From positions 59,469-123,468 of the forward strand of contig NZ_VAVZ01000003.1 in NCBI RefSeq assembly GCF_005771525.1: a stretch of DNA of 64,000 nucleotides, read 5' to 3'. A program made the position numbers and the translations under genes. The DNA is from Nesterenkonia salmonea. Its GTDB lineage: Bacteria > Actinomycetota > Actinomycetes > Actinomycetales > Micrococcaceae. Within the stretch, counting starts at the first letter, position 1; each line of letters begins with the position of its first letter. This document shows positions 8,186 to 16,600 of this stretch, piece by piece. The notes below the pieces were generated by a model. That model did no database searches. It was not told the DNA's origin and saw only the letters and a list, made by a program, of their open reading frames with translations.

Positions 8186-8434
8186 TCAGCTGGCCCTTCG
8201 GGCTCGAGCTGCGCGGCGTTTGAGCGCGCGCCGCTCATCCTCTGACATGCCACCCCAGACGCCGGCGTCCTGGCCGGTGTCCAGTGCCCATTGCAGGCAG
8301 GTGTCCATCACAGGGCAGCGCCGACACACGCTCTTAGCTTCTTCAATCTGAAGCAGAGCGGGGCCGGTGTTGCCGACGGGGAAGAAGAGCTCGGGATCCT
8401 TGTCCAGACAAGCTGCTCGGCTGCGCCAATCCAT
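8186..8434 (-). CDS. whiB1: WhiB1-type iron-sulfur transcriptional regulator
   Basis: An 82-aa Wbl protein. Cys9, Cys37, Cys40 and Cys46 bind a [4Fe-4S] cluster; the GVWGG turn (58-62) and basic C-terminus ERRALKRRAARARR bind sigma region 4 and DNA. The N-terminus MDWRSRAACLDKDPELFFPVGN and overall length match mycobacterial WhiB1, an essential NO-sensing regulator. The ATG at 8434 is preferred: AAGGAG lies 11 bases upstream, against only 2 bases for the in-frame GTG at 8443. It is preceded by an APH-fold kinase gene on the same strand and followed by a strong terminator, so it is probably transcribed alone. Confidence 0.92.
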   Translation of the reverse strand: MDWRSRAACLDKDPELFFPVGNTGPALLQIEEAKSVCRRCPVMDTCLQWALDTGQDAGVWGGMSEDERRALKRRAARARRAS

Positions 8435-8574
8435 GGCGATCACTACTCCTTGCGCTTGACAACGTAGTCCGCGTCAAGCAGGTCTTGGATGCTTTAGTAT
8501 TAAAGGCTGGCATGTTACGGCCAGGCAAACAAGACCTCTCAGCCGACGAATTTTACTAAACACTGTGTGATTGG

Positions 8575-9798
8575 TCACTTTTGATCAAAAACGGGGTGCC
8601 CAATGCAGCTCATGTGGCCAGTGTCGAGTAGGTGCTCCGCTTGTGAAATGTAGTAGTCCAGCTGCTGCGGTGACCGGGCGCCTGGGGCAATGGAAAGCAG
8701 CGATGCCGCCGTCCGGGCCAGCAGGTCTTCCCCATAGGCGCCTGCAGTCGCGCCCCACATCTCTGTCACGAGGGCCGGGACTCCCCCGTAGCCAGCAGCA
8801 TCGAAACTGGGCAGAGCCAACAGATGCGCGCACATGGTGGCCAGGTCATCTGCACGATTTCCAGGACCCACCGTGTCAGCGTCGATCAGCGCTGAGGGCC
8901 ACTGAGCGTCCTCGGTGAGGAAAAGGTTGGCTGGATGGAAATCACCATGAGTTGGCGTGCGAGACTGTGTTGATGAGCGCGCCTGTCTTATGATGCGGCT
9001 GGTCAGGGTGTCCACTCTGCGGCGGTCGGCACCTCCAATGACGAGAGCATCGATCATGCTGCCGAACCTCTCAATGACGGGAGAACGCGCGCGCAGATGC
9101 AGGGCCTGTGGGGTGATGGCCTGCAATGCGGAGATGATCACATCTGGGGTGATGCTCACTTCCGGGTTTGGTGAGCTCGGCTGGTAGAGGAGTTCTGTCA
9201 GGGCGACTCCTGGTGCTTGGTCCATCATGAGAATTCCTCCCCCCAAGTCTGTGGTCGGTGGGGTGAGCGTGCAGGCTCGGTGTCGGGCGAGAAGCTCAGC
9301 AGCCTTGCTTGGCCTCACCACTTTGAGGAAGAGCACTCGGGGGCCCGAGTCAGAGACCACCGCGACGCGGTAAACCGCTCTGCGCAAGGGCCGCAGCACG
9401 AGCATCTGAACATCGGTGACTGTGAGTTCCTCATCCAACCCGGCAGCGAGACAGTCAGTCAGCGATGTGGGAGTTTCGATGACGTGCAGTCCGGGAAGTT
9501 CGGGGTCCGATGGGTGGGCCCAGATGAAGAGGGCTCCAACCCCGGCTTCACAGCGAACGGCTCCCAGGCGTTGACGATCAGTCTCGCTCAGCGTCCGGGT
9601 ACTTGCAACAAGTGTGATGTGAGTACCCGAGACTGTGGCGTTGAACCGTGCCGAGGTCTCGCCGTGTGGCCGTGAGTACACGCGGTCAAGGGACCACGAT
9701 TCCAAGTCCCAGCCAGAGGAACGCACAGCGGTCTCCAGCAGTGGGCCCACCTCAGAGGTGCGCAGCAACTGCTCAAGGGGCCAGTTCAGGATTCGCAT
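8575..9798 (-). CDS. APH-fold phosphotransferase, third kinase of the region
   Basis: A 407-aa APH-family kinase. HGDFHPANLF (His284, Asp286) is the canonical catalytic loop, with the usual Asn kept, unlike the two kinases at 4.9-7.1 kb. ALIDADTVGPGNRADDLATM supplies the metal-binding Asp. The ATG at 9798 is chosen because AGGA lies 8 bases before it. Family members phosphorylate small-molecule hydroxyls; the target here is unknown and not necessarily an antibiotic. It is divergent from the sensor kinase at 9887 with only ~90 bases between, so their promoters must overlap or sit close together. Confidence 0.8.
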   Translation of the reverse strand: MRILNWPLEQLLRTSEVGPLLETAVRSSGWDLESWSLDRVYSRPHGETSARFNATVSGTHITLVASTRTLSETDRQRLGAVRCEAGVGALFIWAHPSDPELPGLHVIETPTSLTDCLAAGLDEELTVTDVQMLVLRPLRRAVYRVAVVSDSGPRVLFLKVVRPSKAAELLARHRACTLTPPTTDLGGGILMMDQAPGVALTELLYQPSSPNPEVSITPDVIISALQAITPQALHLRARSPVIERFGSMIDALVIGGADRRRVDTLTSRIIRQARSSTQSRTPTHGDFHPANLFLTEDAQWPSALIDADTVGPGNRADDLATMCAHLLALPSFDAAGYGGVPALVTEMWGATAGAYGEDLLARTAASLLSIAPGARSPQQLDYYISQAEHLLDTGHMSCIGHPVFDQK

Positions 9799-9886
9799 TA
9801 TGGCCATCCTAGGCAAAGGAAGTGATGAGAAAACTCTCATGGGGTTTCGGGACTATGAGCAGCAGACTAGTGAGAAACTGTAGCGT

Positions 9887-11404
9887 GTGAGCGAAACGAT
9901 CGCGGCCACTGAGCCCATGCGCGGAATGCGGCGTGTTCTGCTCAGTGCGTCCTCCGTGCGGACCCGGATTCTGGCCGCTGTGGTCGGGCTCGCCGCACTG
10001 GCGCTTGTGGTCTCGGGGTACACCGTGTTCTATCTGCAGCTCATGCAGGTTCAGGATCGGATCGACGCTGAGCTTGAAGCTGACGCTCGTGAATTCGTGG
10101 TTCTGCACGAGGTGGGAGTTGACCCCAGCACAGGCGAGGCCTTCGCCTCACCCTCAGATTTGGTGCGGACTGCCATGGAACGCATCATTCCCACTCGTCA
10201 CGAAGGCGTGCTCGGGATGGTCGACGGTGAGGTGATGTACACGTCCCCGGTAGCGGACGTCGCTCTCGAAGATGATCCTGAACTCGTAGCGTCGTTGGGC
10301 GGCTATGCCACGGCTGAGCGAGCCCAGTTCACTACCATCTCGACTGAACTGACGACGTACCGCGCCGTCGTCGTTCCTGTCCAAGCGAGTCTTGACGAGG
10401 AGCCTGGGGCGGGGAATAACCAAGCGGGTGCGGCTTTCGTCATGGCCTACGATCAGTCGGCGGAGCGGGCGCAGTTCTCTGGAGTGTTCGTCACATACAC
10501 CGGGGTCGCCGCGTTCTCTCTATTGGTCGTCGCACTGGTTGGATGGCTTGTCGCAGGCCGTCTTCTGCACCCCATACGCCTCTTGGCAGAAACCTCGCAT
10601 CGCATCACGCAGGAGGACTTGACGGAGCGCATTCCGGTGACAGGCAATGATGATCTTGCGGCGATGACACGGTCGGTCAATGACATGCTCGACCGCCTTG
10701 AGGGCGCCTTCACCGCACAGGCGCATTTGATTCATGATGTAAGCCACGAACTGCGTACACCCTTAACGATCATTCGAGGGCACCTGGAGGTGCTCCATAC
10801 AGATGATCACGAGGATGTGCTGGCCACCCGGGAGTTGGCGTTGGATGAGCTCCAACGCATGAACCGAGTGATCGACGATCTCACGACGCTGGCGCAGGCC
10901 GACCGGCCCGATTTCGTCTCACCGGTGCCGGTGGACCTTGGGACGCTGACTGATGAGGTCTACGACAAGATCTTTGCATTAGGTGACCGACGCTGGCTGG
11001 TCACTGAACGGGCAGAAGGTGAAGCAGTCATTGACCGCGAGCGCATCACGCAGGCTCTGGTCCAGCTGGCTGCAAACGCGGTGAAGTTCTCACCGCCGGG
11101 CTCGGTGGTTTCTCTTGGCTCGCGAGTGCAGGAAGACTCTGTCATCTTCACGGTCCGAGATCAGGGTGCAGGTATCGCTGCGGAGGATCTGGACCGCATC
11201 TTTGACCGGTTCCACCGCAGCGATACCTCGCAACCCGGTTCGGGGCTCGGGCTGCCCATTGTCAAAGCTATTGCTGAGGCCCATTCGGGGTCCATCCACG
11301 CCGAGTCAGAGGTGGGGTCCGGAGCGACCTTCAGTCTCATCCTGCCTCAGTCGGCGCATTCCTCCACTCATTCTGAGCACACGCCGAAGGACACTGATTT
11401 ATGA
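9887..11404 (+). CDS. Membrane sensor histidine kinase (HAMP, HisKA, HATPase_c)
   Basis: A 505-aa kinase: first membrane segment ~28-52, extracytoplasmic sensor ~53-200, second membrane segment ~200-226, HAMP linker, H-box HDVSHELRTP with phospho-acceptor His287, N-box NAVKFSPPGS (~396) and G1-box DQGAGI (~425), GSGLGL (~450). It would autophosphorylate and pass phosphate to the response regulator that overlaps its 3' end by ATGA. The start is GTG at 9887. Kinase-before-regulator is the less common order. The signal is unknown; the sensor region has no recognisable domain. Confidence 0.9.
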   Translation: MSETIAATEPMRGMRRVLLSASSVRTRILAAVVGLAALALVVSGYTVFYLQLMQVQDRIDAELEADAREFVVLHEVGVDPSTGEAFASPSDLVRTAMERIIPTRHEGVLGMVDGEVMYTSPVADVALEDDPELVASLGGYATAERAQFTTISTELTTYRAVVVPVQASLDEEPGAGNNQAGAAFVMAYDQSAERAQFSGVFVTYTGVAAFSLLVVALVGWLVAGRLLHPIRLLAETSHRITQEDLTERIPVTGNDDLAAMTRSVNDMLDRLEGAFTAQAHLIHDVSHELRTPLTIIRGHLEVLHTDDHEDVLATRELALDELQRMNRVIDDLTTLAQADRPDFVSPVPVDLGTLTDEVYDKIFALGDRRWLVTERAEGEAVIDRERITQALVQLAANAVKFSPPGSVVSLGSRVQEDSVIFTVRDQGAGIAAEDLDRIFDRFHRSDTSQPGSGLGLPIVKAIAEAHSGSIHAESEVGSGATFSLILPQSAHSSTHSEHTPKDTDL

Positions 11405-12060
11405 CAAATATTCTGATCATTGAGGATGAGGACCGGATTGCATCCTTCGTGGAGAAGGGCCTCCGGTCGGCTGGTTATGCCGCAGTCCGCGCCGCGACGG
11501 CCGGGGAAGGTTTTGAGTTTGCGCTGAACACCTCCGTAGATCTGGCCGTTCTGGACCTGGGACTACCTGACGAGGACGGACTGCGGCTGTTGTCGCGGTT
11601 GCGCGCCAAAGGCTTTTCTGCGCCGGTGATCATCCTGACTGCGCGGGACACTCCCGCCGACACTGTCAAGGGCCTGGAATCAGGAGCGGACGACTATATG
11701 GCTAAGCCGTTCAGCATAGACGAGCTGCTGGCTCGGAGCCGGCTGCGTTTGCGCGGGGGCTCTGCTGAGGAGCCCACGACGTTGAACGCTGGACGCATCA
11801 CGTTGGACCTGCACTCACGGAAGGTGAAGGTCGACGGTGCCGAACACGAGCTGTCCTCGCGAGAATTCACCCTGGCGGAGACGTTTCTGCGGCACCCCGG
11901 TCAGGTGTTGTCGCGTGAGCAACTCTTGGAGATGGTGTGGGGGTACAGCTTTGATCCGGGATCGAATCTGGTCGATGTGTACGTTCGCTACCTGCGAGCC
12001 AAGATCGGCGCCGAGACCATCAAGACGGTGCGAGGTGTCGGCTACCGCTTGGAGGCATGA
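11401..12060 (+). CDS. OmpR/PhoB-family response regulator
   Basis: 219 aa. Receiver domain 1-~115 with acidic pocket Glu8/Asp9, phospho-acceptor Asp52 in VLDLGLPDEDG, Thr in ILTAR and Lys in AKPF; winged-helix DNA-binding domain ~125-219 ending VRGVGYRLEA. It is coupled by ATGA to the upstream sensor kinase, which is its obvious partner. Target genes are unknown; the divergent kinase gene at 8575-9798 is the nearest candidate besides autoregulation. It converges on pdtaS with 38 bases between stops and no convincing hairpin. Confidence 0.92.
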   Translation: MTNILIIEDEDRIASFVEKGLRSAGYAAVRAATAGEGFEFALNTSVDLAVLDLGLPDEDGLRLLSRLRAKGFSAPVIILTARDTPADTVKGLESGADDYMAKPFSIDELLARSRLRLRGGSAEEPTTLNAGRITLDLHSRKVKVDGAEHELSSREFTLAETFLRHPGQVLSREQLLEMVWGYSFDPGSNLVDVYVRYLRAKIGAETIKTVRGVGYRLEA

Positions 12061-12098
12061 GCCAGCCCAATCTGCTCCGAAACATGACGTGGGTGCCC

Positions 12099-13625
12099 CT
12101 AGCCAAGAATCGGGGCTCGAAGAAGCACCCGGGTTCCGGGCCGGAGGGGGTTCTGCTGATGCCCAGGTAGCCACTCGATAGCGCCTGAGAGTTCACCACG
12201 CACCAGCGTTCGCACGATTTGGAGCCCCAACCCAGGTTCCCACTCACCCTCAGGGATTCCGATCCCATCGTCGGTGAGCTCGATTTCGAGCCGCTGGCGT
12301 CCAGCCGCGTCGGTGGGACGGTTCACGCTCAGCGTCACCCGCAAACGCTCATCTGGTGGAAAGTCAGGAAGGCCATGCTCCACGGCATTGGCGACTATTT
12401 CTGTGATGACCAGCACCAGCGGTGTCACCATATGGGGCGGAAGCTGCCCGAAGCTGCCTTCGAGACGAGTCTCCGCCATGCGATCGGACTGTGCCATCTC
12501 AGCAGCCAAATGCAGCTGCCTACGCATCAGCTCATCGACATCTACGCTCTCCTCCAATCCCTGAGAGAGCGAATCGTGAACCATGGCAATAGTCTCCACC
12601 CGGCGCATGGCACGCCTGAGCCCGTCGCGGCCTTCGAATGAGTCCATCCGCCGGGACTGCATGCGCAGCAGCGCTGAGACTGTTTGGAGATTGTTCTTCA
12701 CCCTGTGGTGAATCTCCTTGATGGTCGCATCTTTGCTCATCAGCTGCTTATCTCTGCGGCGAAGTTCCGTCACGTCCCGGCAAAGCACCAGCGCCGCGAA
12801 GCGTTCTCCGCCCTTCAGCAGCGGAATGGAGCGCAGAGTGACTGCTGCTCCATGAGCCTCCAGCTCAGCGCGCATCGCGCGGCGCCCGGTGAGCATCAGC
12901 GGTTGGGACTCATCGACGGCTACCCCAGTAGCACGTTGGAGCTCGGCGCCGATCCCGGCAAGTGATCTGCCTTCGAGGGAGTCCTGAACTCCAAGCCGCA
13001 GGAGGGCTGAGACGGCGTTGGGACTGGCGAAGGTGATTTTCCCATCGGTGTCGAGACGGAGAAGCCCATCCCCGACCCGAGGGGCACCCGAATAGCCGGT
13101 GAACTCTTGGGAGGCGTCCGGCCATGCGCCTTCGGCGACCATTGTGAGCAGATCGGCTGCGCAGCGCCGATAGGTGAGTTCCATCCGGGAAGGGGTCCGC
13201 AGAGCAGCAACGGAGAAGTGCAAGGTAATCACCGCGACGGTCTTACCGGCACGTACCAACGGTATGGCAGTGACGCGCATCCGCGCTGGCGAGGGCTGGC
13301 CCTGGTCTGAGGAGTTGGTCTCTACCTGGGCAACCCAGGCACGTTCCACCATACGCCGGAGGTCAGCGCGGATTCGGTCACCCACCACGTCTCGGTGGAC
13401 AAGGGTCTGTGTCGTTGAAGGTCGCGCCTGGGCCAAGGCCACATAGGTGCGCCCTTCCGGTTCCACGACACCGTCATCCGTACTCGGGAACCAGAGCACA
13501 AGGTCTGAAAACGCCAGATCGGACAATAGCTGCCAGTCACCGACGAGGGCGTGCAGCCATTCCACATCCTGGCGGGTCAGGTGCCGGTTGCTGTCAAGCC
13601 GTTCGCTGAGAACATCTACGCCCAC
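12099..13625 (-). CDS. pdtaS: Cytosolic sensor histidine kinase PdtaS (HisKA_2)
   Basis: A 508-aa soluble kinase. The N-terminal half holds a GAF-like domain (~35-170; VGDWQLLSDLAFSDLVLWF at ~27) and a PAS-like domain (~195-285). The HisKA_2 dimerisation motif IHHRVKNNLQ has the phospho-acceptor at His306/307, followed by HATPase_c with ELTDDGIGIP. Actinobacterial PdtaS phosphorylates the RNA-binding antiterminator regulator PdtaR; no pdtaR lies in this window. The GTG start at 13625 is 2 bases after the glutamate dehydrogenase stop and has no good Shine-Dalgarno sequence, which suggests coupled translation from gdh. Confidence 0.88.
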   Translation of the reverse strand: MGVDVLSERLDSNRHLTRQDVEWLHALVGDWQLLSDLAFSDLVLWFPSTDDGVVEPEGRTYVALAQARPSTTQTLVHRDVVGDRIRADLRRMVERAWVAQVETNSSDQGQPSPARMRVTAIPLVRAGKTVAVITLHFSVAALRTPSRMELTYRRCAADLLTMVAEGAWPDASQEFTGYSGAPRVGDGLLRLDTDGKITFASPNAVSALLRLGVQDSLEGRSLAGIGAELQRATGVAVDESQPLMLTGRRAMRAELEAHGAAVTLRSIPLLKGGERFAALVLCRDVTELRRRDKQLMSKDATIKEIHHRVKNNLQTVSALLRMQSRRMDSFEGRDGLRRAMRRVETIAMVHDSLSQGLEESVDVDELMRRQLHLAAEMAQSDRMAETRLEGSFGQLPPHMVTPLVLVITEIVANAVEHGLPDFPPDERLRVTLSVNRPTDAAGRQRLEIELTDDGIGIPEGEWEPGLGLQIVRTLVRGELSGAIEWLPGHQQNPLRPGTRVLLRAPILG

Positions 13626-13627
13626 CG

Positions 13628-16600
13628 TTACGCGCCGACAAGTCCGCGTAAGTGGCGCAGCAATACCGTGATCGACGCCATGGAGAATTCGTGTTCACGC
13701 ACTTCTGCGGAGAGACGCTCTGCGCGTTCCAGCGCCGAACTATTGGCCTTTTTCCATTCATCCAGACGCTGCTGCGGGTCCTTCTGTTCTGTGGTGGTCA
13801 GAATGGACTGAGTAATCTCATGGAGCGCGAAGTACAGTTCGTCGCGCTGCGCGCCCCTGGCGAGTGCCTGCCACTTATCCTCCCGGGGAAGATTGGTGAT
13901 GTGGTTCAACAGCGAATCGACGTCGAACTCCGCGTAGACCGCGTAGTAGACCTCAGCCACCTCGCGGGAGTCCATGGTGTTGCTGCGGGCCAGAGCTGCG
14001 ATGTCCAGCAGGGAGAAAGACTCGAACAGTTCCGCGTACCAGGCTGCGAGCTCCTCACCCATACCGAGCTGGAGGACTTCCTCCTTTCGGGCTGACACTC
14101 GTTCAGCGTCAGGGCCGTACAGCAAACCGCGCAGCTTCCGGTACAAGGGAGCCATCTGCTCCTGATAGGAACCGATGTCGCTCTCCAGAGAATCACTCTC
14201 AACCCCGTGTGTCACCAGCCAGCGCACGGCGCGGTCCAGTAGACGGCGCATATCCACGTACGCCTCAGCCCAGGATGACGTCGGGAAGTCCACAGGCAAG
14301 CTGCGGAGGGCGGCGTCGAACTCTTCAAGATTGAACAGCTCACGGGCGATGAGGAAGGCTCGCACCACCTGGTGGGGGGAGGCGAACGTCTCCTCCACCG
14401 TGCGGAAGACGAAGGTGGAGCCGGCCATGTTGATCACATCATTGGCGACATCATTGGCGATGATTCGATCAGCCAGGGGGTGCTGGGGAAGCTCATCAGC
14501 GAACTGTAAGGTGAGCTCAGTGGGAAAGTAGCTTTCCAACGTCCTGAGCAGCCAAGGATCTTTGGGCAGCCCGGACTCAGACAGCGCACCTTTGAGGTGG
14601 ATCTTTGCATAGGCGGCGAGCACCGCGATCTCGGGGGCGGTCAGTGGCGGAATCCCATCATCGAGTCTCTGGTGCATGTCTTGATCAGTGGGCAGCACTT
14701 CCAGCTCGCGGTCTAGTCCGGCGTTGAGCTCGAGCCAGCCGATCAGCCGCCCGAAGCTCGGAGACCATTCCGTGAGCCGGTGACGTTCGGCCAGAAGCAG
14801 CACGTTCTGGTCCTCATTCGTCTGCAGAACCAGTTGGGCCACGTCCTCAGTCATGTCCTCGAGCAGGCCGTTTCGCGCCTCCGGCTCCAAACGCCCCGAG
14901 GAGACCAGTGACTCCAGGAGGATCTTGATGTTGACCTCGTGATCAGAGCAGTCAACGCCGGCGGAGTTGTCGATGGCGTCGGTGTTGAGCAGCACTCCGT
15001 TCTGGGCCGCTTCGATCCGACCCGCCTGCGTCAGACCGAGGTTACCGCCTTCGGCGATGACCTTCGCGGTGACGTCCGCTCCGTTGATGCGGATACCGTT
15101 ATTGGCCCGATCGCCGACATCTTCGTGGGATTCGTGTTCGGCCTTGATGTAGGTTCCAATGCCTCCGTTGTACAGCAGATCCACGGGAGATTTCAGCAGA
15201 GCCGTAATCAGCTCCGGTGGGGTCAGTTGATCCTCAGAGATCCCGAACCTCTCCTGCATCTGAGGGCTGATGTCGATGCTGCGCGCCTCACGTGAGAACA
15301 CTCCCCCACCGGCTGAAATCAGGTCTGGGTCATAAGCGTCCCATCCTGACTTCTGCGCCTCAAAGAGCCGTCTACGCTCGGCAAACGAGCGCTGAGGATC
15401 AGGATCCGGGTCGATGAAGATATGCAGATGGTTGAACGCTGCCACCAATTGGATGTGTTCGGAGAGGAGCATTCCGTTGCCCATCACATCGCCACCCATA
15501 TCGCCGATGCCGATAACGGTGAAGTCTTGGGTTTGGGTGTCATGGCCGAGAGTCTTGAAATGGGACTTGACTGACTCCCAGGCGCCCCGGGCGGTGATAC
15601 CCATTACCTTGTGGTCATAACCGACCGACCCTCCGGACGCGAAAGCATCTCCCAACCAGTGGCCGTATTCTTTGCTGATCGCATTGGCGGTATCGGAGAA
15701 GGCGGCAGTGCCTTTGTCCGCGGCAACCACCAAGTAGGGATCGTCGCCGTCGTGCCTCACCACGTTCTCCGGCGGTACCACCTCCATGGTCCCTTCAGTG
15801 ATGACCTGGTTGTCCGTCACATCCAGCAACGCTCTGATAAATGTCATATAGGCATCGCGTCCGGCCTCCAACCAAGCAGACCGGTCCTCCGCGGGATCGG
15901 GCAACTGCTTGGGATAGAACCCGCCTTTGGCACCGGAGGGCACGATGACGGCGTTCTTGACCATCTGGGCTTTGACCAGACCCAACACCTCTGTCCGGAA
16001 GTCCTCCGACCGGTCGGACCAGCGCAGACCTCCGCGGGCGATCCGGTCGAAACGCAAGTGCGAGCCCTCCACGGTGGGTGAATACACCCAAATTTCGTGC
16101 GCTGGGCGCGGGGCCGGGGCTGCGTCAATGGATTGCGGTCTAAGTTTGAGAGACACCCAGTCCCGACCCTGATACAGGTTGGTGCGGTCCGTGGCCTCCA
16201 CGAGGTTCAGGAAAGCCGACAGTACTCGGTCGGCGTCCAGAGTTTTGACTGATTCCAGCGCATCCAAGACCTGCTGGCGGCACGCCTGGACGGCCTCGTC
16301 ACGACCCGAACCGAGATTGGGGTCGAACTTGGCGGTGAACAGGGCAATGAGGGCTCGGGCGACGTCGGGGTTGGCCAGCAGGGCTTCTGCGAGGAAGTCG
16401 TAGGAGTTCGGCATTCCCAATTGGCGCATGTATTTGGCGTAGGCACGGAGGACGGTCACCCGGCGAATATCCATCTGCAAATGCAGGACCAAACGGGAGA
16501 ATTCATCGGACTCGACTCGTCCGATGAGTACCTGATGGTAAGCCTCTTTGAACAGCTCACTTGTCGCATACGGGTCAATGCCTGCCGGATAGCAGATGCC

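Noticed and set aside
8564..8580. GTGATTGGTCAC palindrome upstream of whiB1, reminiscent of a CRP/GlxR operator
   Set aside because: The half-sites GTGA/TCAC are only 4 bases apart instead of the 6 of CRP-type sites, and it overlaps the stop of the upstream kinase gene; no basis beyond chance.
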